Notes under the pieces: generated by a model
Told to the model about the DNA's origin: nothing
Database searches by the model: none
Seen by the model: the letters and a program-made list of their open reading frames with translations, nothing else
Translations under genes and position numbers: made by a program
Shown here: positions 33,561 to 44,896 of the stretch, in pieces
Layout: each line of letters starts with the position of its first letter
How positions within the stretch are numbered: the stretch's first letter is position 1
NCBI GenBank assembly: GCA_002682825.1
Contig: NOKP01000036.1
Location: forward strand, 124,001 to 188,000
Origin: Neonectria sp. B-13
Taxonomy: Eukaryota > Ascomycota > Sordariomycetes > Hypocreales > Nectriaceae
Direction of reading: 5' to 3'
DNA: 64,000 nt

Positions 33561-34828
33561 GCAAATTCGTCCACCTCTGCGGCGTCGATGCTTGTGAACA
33601 AAACATCACACTCCATGCTCATTATAAACAATGGGTCCTGCTTCTGCACCGCTTGAGACCAACTTACTGCCGATTCTGCCGCCCAAATGCCGCCTCGTCC
33701 CGTGAACTTCGCTCCGCCACTGCAATCGCTACACCCTTGTTTCTGTGTCTTGTAGACACCAAGCGTCATTGTCCCCAGTAGCCAGAGCCTCCGAATGCTT
33801 TCAGCGAGCACCCACGTTCTCCACAGCCGCGGTGCTGGGTCTCCGTCAAAGAGCGCGTCTGTCACGGCGTCCATTCGGGCTTTTGATACGGGGCCTCCCG
33901 GTAAATTGCCAGAAATGTCGGGATCTAGGGTAGCCGCCTCCCAGAGTTGACGAAGCCAGGTCTGAAATATGGGTATGTTTCTTTCGGCCTGGCCGCGAGG
34001 CCGGACAGATGGAGAGAAGAGGCCGAGAACAAGGTGGATGAAGAGTGCTTGCGTGCGGATTAGGTGTTGGCGGATGTCAAGAATGGCGTCAGAACTGCAC
34101 GAGTCTTGGTGTCTGAGGAGAGAGGCAGCGTTTGCCTCGATGACTTGGTAGACCAGAGACTCGTTGTGAGACGTCTTTGTATTGTGCACTGCTATGGAAG
34201 CGAAGGCATCTCTCATGAGATGAGGTAGCCCACTGTCGGCGTAAAGCTGGCGATGTATCAAAGGACAGTGCCCGTGGGTTATCCATTGCGTCAGCCAAGT
34301 CTCGAGGCCACGGACGTAGTTGATAAAGACGACGGAAGAGAAGCGAGGAATGTGAGAAGGGGCGTGAGAGATCATCCACGAGCCTGGGTTGAGAAACCAC
34401 GCGCTGCTTAGAGGTCCTGGCGCATCGAGTGAAGTGAGTTCCTGTGAGATATCTTGGAGTGAATGTTCAGCTTGAGCTATGTTTTCAGCCTGGCCCGAAT
34501 GTTCAACTCGCATTGGATGTTCAGTTTGAGCATGTGACAGCCCCAGTTCGTTCCAGTCTATTCCAGGTTGAGCCCATTGCCCGAAGTCGAATCCGTCCTC
34601 TAGTACTAGACTGTCGAGAGCAGCCTCTCCTGGTGCACCATGCGCGGGAGATTGAGATGGAGATGAATTCGGGACCTGTCCCTGGTGATGTCTCTTCCGT
34701 TTTGCGGGGGGATATTGACATTCAATGTCCTTTTCATCGCATCGCCCGCAAACCGGCTGCATCTTGTCGCAGCGTCGCTTCCCATTTGTACAAGCGTGGC
34801 ACGCTTTGGGCTTCTTTGCCGGGACCAT
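33464..34828 (-). CDS. Zn2Cys6 transcription factor (TF2)
   Basis: 454 aa in a single uninterrupted frame. The DNA-binding zinc cluster is at the N-terminus: C-x2-C-x6-C-x6-C-x2-C-x6-C beginning ACHACTNGKRRC, residues about 10-37, followed by a basic stretch PPAKRKRHH. An acidic and Gln-rich linker follows, with imperfect repeats of a Q-A/T-E-H type (residues about 100-125), then a helical C-terminal region. I do not see the full fungal_trans middle domain; overall design fits short Zn2Cys6 pathway regulators such as those of sterigmatocystin type. It is the outermost gene of the galactonate cluster, next to the permease, so a pathway-specific activator is a reasonable guess. Confidence 0.85.
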   Translation of the reverse strand: MVPAKKPKACHACTNGKRRCDKMQPVCGRCDEKDIECQYPPAKRKRHHQGQVPNSSPSQSPAHGAPGEAALDSLVLEDGFDFGQWAQPGIDWNELGLSHAQTEHPMRVEHSGQAENIAQAEHSLQDISQELTSLDAPGPLSSAWFLNPGSWMISHAPSHIPRFSSVVFINYVRGLETWLTQWITHGHCPLIHRQLYADSGLPHLMRDAFASIAVHNTKTSHNESLVYQVIEANAASLLRHQDSCSSDAILDIRQHLIRTQALFIHLVLGLFSPSVRPRGQAERNIPIFQTWLRQLWEAATLDPDISGNLPGGPVSKARMDAVTDALFDGDPAPRLWRTWVLAESIRRLWLLGTMTLGVYKTQKQGCSDCSGGAKFTGRGGIWAAESAVSWSQAVQKQDPLFIMSMECDVLFTSIDAAEVDEFARHLSTVMCGLERVESWVARTAGSRETVRLHY

Positions 34829-35167
34829 TGCGGACAGAGTGCGGGCAGATTGCGGAAAGTTGGTTTGTGGATCAAGACTTAAGAGACAAGAACGTTGAGA
34901 TGGCGATAGCTTGGAGAGGCTGATGGAAGGAGTTGGCGGAATGGTGGCGATCTATTTGTCAGCGGATCTCATTGTGCGGAAAATGAGCGGAAATTATGCG
35001 GGTTTCGTGCGGGTTTTTGGTGTTGTCGTGTGTGCTGCGCGGGTGTTCTACGGAGAGTTGTTCCATAGTCTGTTATAGCCAATTGCGGCCAGTGAAAGCT
35101 CAATATGCACATCCAATAAGTTACACTCAATTACACCGTATGTCACTCTATCTGGCTCATCACTATA
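34829..35167. other. intergenic, TF2 promoter
   Basis: About 340 bp between TF2 (-) and the end of the bZIP-like gene (-). No gene and no clear repeat is seen. Confidence 0.45.
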
Positions 35168-36168
35168 TCAAAACACAAGCCTCTTTTCTCCCCTTTTCTC
35201 TCGCCAGTAATTTGTCGCCTCCAGCATCTCGCAGCAGCCTTCCAACAACGCTCCCCATTTCCTCAAGAAGGGCACACTCACTTCCCATCCACGCGGATCC
35301 CACGGCTCGCCCCAAACAATCAGCGACGGCTTGGCTGACCCGCCATCACTGATTTCAACCATGTCGTAGCATAGCTCGTCCTCGTCGATAGCATCTACGT
35401 CAGAGATAGCAGAGAGGACGTTTTCTCGTAGTCGAGGTACCGGGAACAAGTCGATCCAGGGATGGTGGGAAATAGAAAGCTGTAGTTCTGTCGGTTGAAG
35501 AGACTTGGGGCGTGCAAGAGGGGGCGCTGATGCTGTTTCTATTGGATAGCGGCTCAACCCAGGTCCTTGACGGCAGAACGGGGAGATAGCGTCATACTTC
35601 AGCCACTCTTCCGAGATGCCTAGGGCTGTGGCATTGCGGGACAGTGCGTAGAAGACGTTGACTTCCATCAATGTCGGCAGGTTACCGAGACAGTGCGTTC
35701 CCGCTATATATTCAGCATAAGCTTGCTGTGCGAATTTACGGACCAACGCCTGTTTCTCCTGACTCCTTAACCGGCAGCCTGGTCGTGGTGGGGCCTCTTC
35801 TTGACCGGCGTGGTCTGCGCCGGGGCGGTCCGACAGCTGGGAGGTTGGCGGGAGGTTGCCTTCGTCATCAAGGATCACGACAGCATTGGGCAGTGATACA
35901 CAAGGATCAGCCGAGTTTAGTTCCACCTTTCTTCTTCCTAACCACGCAACCACAGGGAGAGAAACGTCAGCTGGCTGTTCTGTATCAGAGCGCGTAAGAG
36001 GAGAGGGCGTTACTAACGGCGGGCCCTTTGATTGAGCCTGTTCTGCAGCTTTCTCCTTTGAGCCGTGCTCGTCACGCCAGTCCAATCATCAGTAGCTTTA
36101 CGTACTTCCGATCGCTGGGGCATCGGCCGCAGCACAACTTGGAGGTGACTTTGATCAGGTTGATCCAT
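35168..36168 (-). CDS. bZIP-like transcription factor with DUF3425 domain
   Basis: 306 aa from two exons, 36168-36018 and 35937-35168. The 80-nt intron (GTTAGT...GGTTAG) joins QNRLNQRARR to RRKVELN and so restores a bZIP-type basic region (QNRxxQRxxRxRR) about residues 40-55. An uninterrupted frame from 36085 would miss it. The C-terminal two thirds are the DUF3425 domain found with such basic regions in fungi: HPWIDLFPVPRLREN, CYDMVEI, and IVWGEPWDPRGWEVSVPFLRKW, then TNYWREKRGE at the end. Such proteins are nuclear and mostly uncharacterised. Leucine heptads after the basic region are not evident. It is close to the sugar-acid cluster but transcribed separately. Confidence 0.85.
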
Positions 36169-37143
36169 GTTGTTCCCGTTGAGAAGCGGGAATGAGAGAC
36201 GTCGTCACGAGAGTAGCGTTCGTACAGTACTTATGCAACATGCTGACCTTGAGTGGGACCTTCCCCTGGGAGCCTGAGGACTTGAGGAGCACTGACTCGC
36301 TTCTGGTACGTACTCGCATCACGAGATAACAACCTTTGCGCTTAAGCATCCGAAGCAAGGTTGCTCCACTCCATTTAAGCAATTCAACTAGCTCCTACGA
36401 ATGCGTCATTCAGTCACTCTTCCTTCTTTGCTATCTTTACTTTTTTCTTCTTCCTTGTGTTAATTCTGTTCTTCAAATATGCTCGCCCTTCTTCCTTCAC
36501 CGTAACCAACTTGGGTGATACCGTCCTTGTCCCACTCTTGTGGTCTTGTCTGTACATTTCTTCCGGGGATCAACCCTGCAAAATAGCGGGGCCTGTGTCA
36601 GCAGGTTGCATTAGTGCCGGCTAGATTTGCTCTCATTTGGACCAGGGTCCCTTTCGCATGATTAAGCCAACCTCCCTCAGGATGGCACCGTCCCAATGGC
36701 TGAAGCTGTAACTATTAATAACGGTCAAGTCTTAGGACAGAATGGTAATTAACGGACTATATGCGGTGAAGAGGCACCACGATGGCAAATAAATCTAGTG
36801 ATTGAGGCGCTGAGTACATAGTATGAGGCGAGCTACTAATAATTATCACTAATATTGAATGCTAGGAAAAGGACAGCTACGAAAGAGAATAAACCAACAT
36901 CATGTACAAGCTGGGTCCGAACAGATTGATGCTAACATTCGCCTTACATTTTGCTCCGTCTCGATTCATCTTTGTTGATGACCAAATCGGTAGTGACAAA
37001 TACGGCACACAACGCCATCGTTAACGAGGTACTCGTGAGGACTCAATGGAATCCAAGGTTTAGCATCATATGTTTTATTCATTAGATAAACAGTTACAAG
37101 TAACAGAATGGCCCTCATCTCACAAAATAAACGCCTGCGTCAA
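36169..37143. other. intergenic, no supported gene
   Basis: About 975 bp between the bZIP-like start and the LPMO stop. Only short frames are present. A+T content rises toward 36700-37100. No RNA gene or repeat is recognised. Confidence 0.5.
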
Positions 37144-38247
37144 CTAAAGACACTGCGAGTAATATGGGTTCTGGATTTTGCAGGTCGAACCCCATGCGCA
37201 CACCGTCGGCCCCGTGTATCCCTGGCCGCCACATTGGCTGTATTTGGGTAACCCTCCAGTTGCCGGTCCACAAATAATGCCCTCGGTTGTTGTTGCAGAC
37301 GCAACACCTGCTGATGTCGTCGAAGTTACCAGAGTGGTAACTCCAGAGCCTGTTGACGTCGTGGAAGTCGACTGGGAATTCGGGTTTGAGCCAGAAGTCG
37401 AAGTTTGAGAAGTAGTTGCGTCGCCTCCATCCTGTCCTGGTGTTGTGGCGCTGGACGTGACAGAGGCACTCGTGGCGACCTGGGTAACTGTAGATGGGAG
37501 GCCTGGAACAAGAGTTGGGCCGGGAATCGTATATGATAGCGGAGTGGTGTAGAGGTTGAATAGAATGCCTGGGTCGTTTGACTTGTACAACGCCGTGCCT
37601 TTGACGCCAGCCGGGGCAAGAGAACCTCCACCGGTGACTTTGATGTTGAAGCACTGGGGATAGTTCTGGGCGCCATTTGGCTGCCCGCTTCCATGGAGGG
37701 CAATTATCTCATGACGGAGGACGTAGTTCCCCGCAGCCAAGTTGCTAGGGATCTGAACAGTCCAAGAGAAGCCCTTGGAGACGAGGACATCAGCCGCCCA
37801 CTTCCCACTCTGAAGAGACATGTCAATGAGACCGCTGGCACTGATCTTGAAGAACTCCAGCTGAGTTTTGTCGACGTCCTCGCAGTTGCCGGGGCACTTT
37901 GCCAGATAGTCGATGACGGGTCCTTTGTGAGACTCGGGCCATGTGTTCCACTGCAGGTTGATCTTGTCACCTGCCTGGAGAGTGACGTGACCTTTGGCTG
38001 CCTTGGCGCTCTTGTGGCAAATGATATCGGCTTCTCCATAGCTGTTCGGCTCAACGTAACCATTATCGGTAGCCCCGATAGTCCAACCGACTACGGGATC
38101 GTGATTGGGATTCCAAGAGAAAGCGGGAGCATCGTAGCCTCTGTAAGCAACACCGTTGGTAATAAGCCAGTCCACGTGCCCATGGGCAGCAGCCTCTAAC
38201 ACAAGAGATGCACCAAGAAGGAGCGAAGATATTCCGAAAGCAACCAT
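37144..38247 (-). CDS. AA9 lytic polysaccharide monooxygenase with CBM1
   Basis: 367 aa without introns. A 21-residue signal peptide ends in AAA, leaving mature N-terminal HGHV: the first histidine (residue 22) is one arm of the copper histidine brace. The second His is in VLRHE, and the axial Tyr in AQNYPQC. Disulfide cysteines and a [12 protein letters not shown] segment typical of the family are present. A Ser/Thr-rich linker of about 70 residues (from about 255) leads to a C-terminal cellulose-binding CBM1 with [15 protein letters not shown] and a final [11 protein letters not shown]. The enzyme is secreted and cleaves cellulose oxidatively. All key residues are present, so it looks functional. 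Confidence 0.95.
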   Translation of the reverse strand: MVAFGISSLLLGASLVLEAAAHGHVDWLITNGVAYRGYDAPAFSWNPNHDPVVGWTIGATDNGYVEPNSYGEADIICHKSAKAAKGHVTLQAGDKINLQWNTWPESHKGPVIDYLAKCPGNCEDVDKTQLEFFKISASGLIDMSLQSGKWAADVLVSKGFSWTVQIPSNLAAGNYVLRHEIIALHGSGQPNGAQNYPQCFNIKVTGGGSLAPAGVKGTALYKSNDPGILFNLYTTPLSYTIPGPTLVPGLPSTVTQVATSASVTSSATTPGQDGGDATTSQTSTSGSNPNSQSTSTTSTGSGVTTLVTSTTSAGVASATTTEGIICGPATGGLPKYSQCGGQGYTGPTVCAWGSTCKIQNPYYSQCL

Positions 38248-39377
38248 AGTGAAATTCAGGTGGTCTTTGCTTTGAGAAATCTTTCGAAGGGAATGGAGAC
38301 AGCAAGGTAAGCAGTTTAAATTTGTTGAAAGACACCTAAAGACACACCATCAGCGTAGCATACGAAGGCTCCTTGGTTTAAATAGAACCATTAACATATA
38401 TACAGTACTACGAGAGACGCCAGGGAAAATACCACTCCTTCAATTTACTATCTCCATAAAATGCCAAGAAGCTATGGAATGAACGCGGAACGGTCCAGAA
38501 CGGCCGCCCCATACCACCACGTTCGGCAACCTTGTATCTCAAAACCGGCAAGACATGTTGTAGTCCTAAATTATGTTTCTTGTTCCGCTATCCATTCCGT
38601 CCTTCGCTAAATACTGCGATTCCTGGACGATTGCCAAGATTTATCTGCTGACGCGTCTTGTCTTGGCGTATCAACGGCACAAAAGAAAAGGGTCCAGAAC
38701 CGAGGGACTGTGGGTTAAACAAGGGTAATACTAGCAAGACATTGAATTCTTGAGGCGGCACAGAAACTTTGACCGCTTTTGTTGTCGTTTAAGCTGCCGA
38801 CACGACACGTATGACAAAGAGTTGTGTGATGTGATAATTTAGTGTTCGGACATTCGGAAATCGTTACTCGAGTGGGACGCAATCCAGACGGGTTCTATTG
38901 AATTCCATATTTTCGAGCTAACACGTGTTTGTTTAAGGCGACTGGAACATACTCTTAGATGCATTCCTCATGTTGAAGAACTTTAGATAAGGTTTCGGAT
39001 ATCGTTGCTCGAGGATGACTGAGGAGCGGAAGGCGATCTCTAGGTAGAAGATACATTAAAGTTAGTTAAATACATTGATAGGCTAGGCTATTGTTTTTAA
39101 GATAGGTAGTATGTGTTATATCACATTTGGTATCTGACGATGCATTGCTGGTCTGTATTATCTATTCGCATGTTACGTTGCGTCTATCTATTCGATAGAA
39201 TATTGACTGAGACATGTTCACTAGAGAAACACCGTGGGTGTCGAGGAAACATCGAAGAGCCCATATGTATCACGCTCAGCTGAAGAAATCCGGAGTAGAT
39301 TTGGATTTGTTCTTATGTCTAGATCTTGCTCCGAGACTCTGGATCTTTAGCTGTCCATCCCTGCTAAACTCGACTTT
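38248..39377. other. intergenic, no supported gene
   Basis: About 1.1 kb upstream of the LPMO gene. The part 39040-39200 is A+T rich. No coding frame, RNA gene or clear repeat is seen; it should hold the LPMO promoter. Confidence 0.5.
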
Positions 39378-40413
39378 TCAGCATGACCTTAGACTGTCCT
39401 GCAACACTTGCGCAATAACAAGATTTGCCAAAATGGATCTTAATGGATTTGGCAGAGTCCTTTTGTCAAGGACACCGACTACCCACTTGTTTCTCTCGGC
39501 CACAAAGGCTGATTCATACCGGTCATACGACGAATGCGTGGGTTCAAACTTGAGGAACCCATCTCCATCACACAGCTCAACCCGATTGATCCACCATGCC
39601 AAAAATGTCGCTTGCGTTGTGATATCCAGCCGCACTGGTTCTGGAGTGGTAAAAGTGCGCAATCTTCCCGTCCCAAAACTCACACACGGCCATAGCGTTG
39701 TTAGCATTCGCCAACATCCGCAAGCTCCAAGACTACCGAGACTCCCACTGCCGACACCGATTTTGGAATGAAATGCTCATCGAGAAAAATGAGGGCCAGA
39801 TCAATATCGTAAATCGCGGAATCCGCGAAGATACCACCCGAATTCTTCAAGTACTGGTGAGAGAACGGGCTACCATCCATCCTTCCAACACCATGAGGCC
39901 GGAATAGTATTGGTTTTCCAATTGCTCGTGCCTACAAATTTAGGTAGACATCTCGATAACTTTTATCGAAGCGTCGCGCAAAGGTCGCCAGCGTGGATGC
40001 TTTTAGGTTGGCATCAGTACGGTGGAGCAACGCCTTCATCTTCAGTCTTCGTTAGCTGCACCCATGTGGTAAGAAGTAGTCCTCACACAACCCAACGTAC
40101 CTCTGATACGGACTTGCTAATGAGTTTTTCGCAGAGGACTTGAGTGTCTCTGTCCACGGCTTTCAATAGCATGGAGGACATGTAAAGGGTTTGCGGAGCA
40201 AATGATAAGTGCTTCGAGTTCGGGAGTCTCGACCATCTCCTCAAACGTACAGAATACGTTGACTCCATATGGGACCAGATTCTCATCTGGCCAAGTCAGC
40301 TCCTCTTGAAATGGCGAGCAGGCGCAAAGGAGATTGGCTCGGGGAACCGGGCGAAGGAAGTTAAGAACATGGCAGTGTCCCATGCGGTCAAGGCCAACAA
40401 CACCAACATTCAA
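39378..40413 (-). pseudogene. Gfo/Idh/MocA-family sugar dehydrogenase pseudogene
   Basis: Pieces of one oxidoreductase lie in order on the minus strand but in several frames. The N-terminal NAD fold (VNVGVVGLDRMG, near 40413) runs to the CSANPLHVLHAI segment. A frame change leads to DTQVLCEKLISKSV (near 40150). Near 39880-39750 is GGIFADSAIYDIDLALIFL, the family's central G-G-x-x-x-D-x-x-x-H-D-I-D-x-x-x-W/F region, with His replaced by Tyr. Then NAMAVCEFWDGKIAHF with SRTSAAGYHNASDIFG follows. The C-terminal AFVAERNKWVVGVLDKRTLP ends at 39378. Members oxidise sugars and inositols with NAD(P). At least two frameshifts and stops such as TAA after GEC make it dead. Confidence 0.8.
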
Positions 40414-41471
40414 AACTCGATTTTGAGATGTACAAAGATAGACTTGATCTCACAAAGGCAAAGAAGTTCCATGAGAGGTTATAAATACACAAGATCGGAG
40501 ATATACATATTTAATTCGCACTTCAATGCCCTCTCCGTGTTCTCGGGCACTAGTTCCGTCGGGCAGATATCCGATGCATAGTGAAATACCAGGCAGCATG
40601 TCCGTCGATCCCGCCTGCAGTTATTCGCTCGATCAGCCAATAAGGCTTTGGCTTTCTAAGTATCGATCGATTGAGGTCGCAGATTTCGCTATCCTGCATT
40701 ACTTAGGGAGATTTTGGGGAGTAGTTTTCCAAGATTATTCAGCCGCTTGAACAGGTCCTAAATCTTGCGGTGAGAGCGTCTTATCTTGACTCCTTGCCCT
40801 TGTTTGGGTTCAGTTTTGTTATCCTTGGTCAACTCACACACTCTTGTTTAAGCATGGCCCAATGCACGAGACGTAGAGAAGAAACTGGAATCACTAATTC
40901 ACTATTAAATGCCCATGACCACTTGCTTAATCTAACAGGCCCGGCAGTTCTTAAAGTTCATTTACTACACTCGGAGACAAATCCTTGAGCGCGCTGAACT
41001 CCAATTCTTTTTCTAGATCTCCGTTATCAATGCACTTGGGTTGCGACTGGCTGATCTTAAGCCGAATTGCTTACAGTGAGTACGATTGACCGGAACTTAA
41101 ATAATTTGAGTGCACCTTGACAACCAAAACCTAATGAAGTGGCTTCCTATAGTCTTGACATACACTTCCGAGACCTTGATCTGAACTGAAACATGCATGA
41201 CGAACTTCTGGCTTCGGGGCCTCGAAGTGGGGGCCGTAGAATGCCGTACGGGGTCGGGGCGACATTTGACTCCCGATGAATTCAAGACTCTTATCCCCGA
41301 AAACTCCGTCAGCTCTGACAATGAAATGCGTCCATTGTGGTATAAAAGGGAGACTTCTCTCTGAACCTATTTATCAATAAACATTGCCGCCAATTTCTCA
41401 TTGCCCATGAAAAACAGACCACTCTACTCTTCTTACCGTGTGCCCCCAAACCAAACAGAACCTATTAAGAC
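40414..41471. other. intergenic, no supported gene
   Basis: About 1.06 kb between the dehydrogenase relic and the SDR gene. No supported gene. A TATAAAAG at 41340-41347 lies about 125 bp upstream of the SDR start and may be its TATA box. Confidence 0.5.
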
Positions 41472-42298
41472 ATGGGTGGTAAAATCGTCATTCTAATTAC
41501 CGGTAAGTATCTTGGATCTTTCAATAAAAGTACATTCTTATAATTGTAGGTGCCAACCGGGGCATTGGGTACGAACTTGCCAAGATCCTTATGTGTACTC
41601 CCGAATACCACATCATCTTAGGCAGTCGTGATGCTTCCAATGGAAAACAGGCCGCAGAGACGCTTGAGGGTCTACCTGAGACTCGAGGCTCAGTCGAGTC
41701 TATTGTAATTGACGTTCAGGATGACGACTCTGTTGATTATGCTGCTTCGAAGATTGCTTCGACGCATGGACGTCTTGATGTGCTCGTTAACAATGCGGCA
41801 ATCAACCCCGAGTCATGCTTTGCCGGGAAACAACCCCTGGCCCCCCTTGCAAGAGATATCCTTGAGAGAGTCTTGAAGGTCAACGTTACGGGAGCTGTGA
41901 GCGTGACTGAAGCAATGCTGCCACTATTGCGGAAGTCATCAACCCCGCGGCTCATCTTCGTATCATCATCCACTGGGTCCTTGACATATGCGTCAGATCC
42001 GACGTCGCGATTCCATATCGCCTCAAGGCCGGAATATCGCCTGAGTAAAACCGCTCTCAATTTCATCATGGTGCAGTACTGGACAGCACTCAAAGACGCG
42101 GGGTTTCTGGTTTTTTCTGCCGACCCGGGCCTCAATGCGACAGATCTTACCGGGGACGCTGAGTCATTACGTGCTAGAGGAGCTTCCGAACCTCATGTCG
42201 GAGCAGAGCGAATTGCCAAGGTGGTTAGAGGGGAACGGGATGGTGACATGGGGAAGGTTTGTGGAGAGTATGGGGACGGAACGATTTGCCCATGGTAA
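41472..42298 (+). CDS. short-chain dehydrogenase/reductase (SDR)
   Basis: 259 aa from two exons, 41472-41502 and 41550-42298; the 47-nt intron splits the cofactor motif so that splicing yields ITGANRGIGYELAK (TGxxxGIG). Later motifs are DVLVNNAA, VNVTG, an S-S-S-T-G catalytic serine region, and YRLSKTAL holding the catalytic Tyr and Lys. The C-terminal part with SADPGLNATDL is typical of classical cytosolic SDRs. The substrate cannot be told. A TATAAAAG box is about 125 bp upstream. It is not obviously tied to the galactonate cluster some 7 kb away, although SDRs include aldose dehydrogenases. Confidence 0.88.
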
Positions 42299-42496
42299 TC
42301 TGACAATCTTTTTTTAATTACACCAAGACAATTAAGACTGAACGAAGCTATTCACATATCTATAGCCGAGATGGGGAAGAAGGAGAGGATAAGGAAGAAG
42401 ATGAAGGAGGAGATGGAGTAGCATCAAACGGAAGTCGTGATATCAAGTTTGCAATGTTCAAGTACATCTTCTTCATGTGATTTCCCTGTTTCCATG
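42299..42496. other. short convergent spacer
   Basis: About 200 bp between the SDR stop (+) and the lipase stop (-), with a purine-rich run (GAGATGGGGAAGAAGGAGAG region, 42366-42420). Nothing else is seen. Confidence 0.4.
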
Positions 42497-44235
42497 TTAG
42501 TAGGTCATGAGAGCCAAGGAATGTCGAGGACGCACTGTGCCTGGATCAACGAAAACCCCAATCTCATCAGCATGATCCATTCGATTGTTGACTCCTAGAT
42601 GCCAGTAGACTCCTTTACTGTCAGCATCACTGAAACCCAGATCAGAGAGTGAGCCAATGCTTTTAACACAGTCCTTTGGCCCGGACATGGATTCGGTGTT
42701 GACGATGCCGTCATTCAAATCCCAATCTCCCCGGTCTGACCCCAAGATATCCTTCTGATCTGTGGTAAGCCCTTGGCTTCCCATGGCGTACACTGTTGGC
42801 AGCATTATCGGTATGACATCTCGTCGCGGAACGTACTTCCCAGGCTTCGGCAGCACCAGGTTGTAGCCCAGGTTCTTGAGCAATTGAGTGATGACCGCTT
42901 CCGTAACCCACCCCACAAAGGAGCGAAACCGAGTGACGACCATGAGGCCTGCCCAACCGAGGCTCGTGAACGCGTTGATAACTACATCTGTCAGCTGACC
43001 CAGAATCGGGATGTTTGCCGTCACGCTCCGAACGAAAGTCTCGATGTTGGTGGGAAAGGAGTCGATTGCGTCCCGACCCCAGGTTGGCCAAGCCTCGGGA
43101 AAGGAGTCTGTTGCGTTGAATGAAAGACTGAAGTAGAAAACCTTGGATGAAACCTTCCATGCCTTTAGGGTCAGACGATCAACGCCTTCAATGCTGTTGT
43201 CGTAGAGACCGGTATTTTTCGATTTCAGCCATCTCCACACAGGGCCATTGACTGATTCAAAGCGTTCGAGCATCTCCTGGAATGTTTCCCTTGTCCTCCT
43301 GCAGATGCCCCAGTGATCAAGCTGAAGATCGTACGCCCTTTTCTCTGGGGGATAAAATGAGGCTGTGGCGAAGAGCCTCGCGGCGAGATCCACGGCCTGT
43401 CCGGTTGGGCCCTGTATTTCGTCAGACTTGAGGCCGCAGAGTCAGTATGATGAAAGCATTCACACTTACAGAAGCGAAGCTTTGAAGTGCATCAACGATG
43501 GTTGTCCCCTTGTGAGGTGTCCCCAGGGTCGTAACGGAGATGATCCAGTCGTCTCTCTCCGTCTCGTTGAAATATGCAGGGTGCAAACCACCAGCGCCTT
43601 GGGCCAAAAGACTAATCAGGTAGCGCACCGTGTTACCGCCTTGAGAATGACAAATGAAATGGACTTTATGGCCCTGCCATTTCCAGTCGTCAAAGCCCGG
43701 AGAATTTGTGTACAAAATGGCCCGTCTCCTTCCAACTGTCGTTGTTTCTTCTGGGGCATGTGCTGGATCAGCATCGAAGTATATGCCGTAGTCAATGTCT
43801 ACATCGTAGATCTCATCGAGAGAGCCTGTCTGTTGGTTTACAGTACTGAATCTATAAGCGATTAGCCAACAGCACTGAACAAGCCACTACAACCAAACAC
43901 ACTTCCCAATAGTGAGCTGCCTGTAAAGCTCACAGGCGCGCTCCCAGTTGGTGGATATCGGAGCGACAGGGGCAACAATGACCGTGTATCCTTTGTCGAC
44001 CAGAAGCTTTGGTATGTCGATTACACCGCCGAAGTAGTTGATGGCACCAAACAGTGGCGTTCCCCAGCCAGAGAATCCAGGGACTGTATCACGTTATTAA
44101 TTGCACAGGGACTATATTGGAATACCTACCAAAGACAATGGGAATAGACGTATCGTGAGGCAACGTTCCTTCTACCTCTAGAGCAAGATTTCGCAGGTTC
44201 ACTAGCCCGTCGGGGTCGTCAAAAGTCGGTGCCAT
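42497..44235 (-). CDS. alpha/beta-hydrolase lipase (bacterial family I.5-like)
   Basis: 527 aa from four exons: 44235-44130, 44083-43903, 43851-43470 and 43411-42497 (introns 46, 51 and 58 nt). Splicing restores VPGFSGWG (oxyanion region), then INYFGGVIDIP, STNWERACELY, and ICHSQGGNTVRYL with the nucleophile Ser near residue 165, and SVTTLGTPHKGT. These match thermoalkalophilic lipases of family I.5 (Staphylococcus and Geobacillus types). The catalytic His is probably in NRMDHADEIGVF near the C-terminus. No signal peptide or membrane helix is seen, so an intracellular triacylglycerol lipase or esterase is likely. The central region around residues 270-400 is longer than in bacterial enzymes. 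Confidence 0.85.
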
Positions 44236-44896
44236 GCTGGGCTTGTTAATTTGCTCACAAACAAGGCTAGACGAACCAAAAAGAAAAACAGAAGGGGGGG
44301 TTAGGTTAATATACAGAAATGGGGATTCTACGTAGTAACTATTTATTCTCACATGTGAGGTAGGAATGTCACCGTCTGCACAAATTGTGACGATTTATCG
44401 ATGTCATGCCTGGCCAGAGTCAAAGTCTCATACTACCCTGCATGTACGGCATCTGAGTTCAGGGTTCGGCTATGAAGCTAGTCGGCCCTACAAAAGGGAA
44501 ACCAATGAATTCTTCCGGTAGAGTCAGATTCTACACCCTCAACGATGCATGCTTGAAGTCTATATGATTGTCGCGGTATTTGCCGACCTTTGTGGCGCAG
44601 TGCTCCTGATCGAATTAGATTCAATGGATAACTGGATGAATACATTACGGAACAGAACTAACTATTACTGGGTAAATAAGAGCCTGATCCATCCATCTAT
44701 CAGCTTGAACCAATCGAGGTCCGGCTTATGGTTGAATTTGTTCAAACTCTTACAAACCGCATGCCCAACCCAATCCCACATTTACTCTGCGATCAGGTTC
44801 CCTCGTTCCCATTATTCAGTAATCAACCGTCCTTCCGAACACCATTAAAAAGATTAAACCCCATACGAACCATGGGCAACTCGGTTGCCGATGCTC
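44236..44896. other. intergenic, no supported gene
   Basis: About 660 bp upstream of the lipase start; a 99-codon frame at 44549-44848 (+) has no domain. No RNA or repeat is recognised. Confidence 0.5.

Noticed and set aside
36019..36085. Frame starting at 36085 as the true start of the DUF3425 protein
   Set aside because: Its first ~50 codons lie in the antisense-looking intron frame and lose the basic region, whereas the spliced start at 36168 restores a known architecture.
39214..39771. 185-codon plus-strand frame
   Set aside because: It is antisense to the Gfo/Idh/MocA relic, whose minus-strand motifs explain the open frame.
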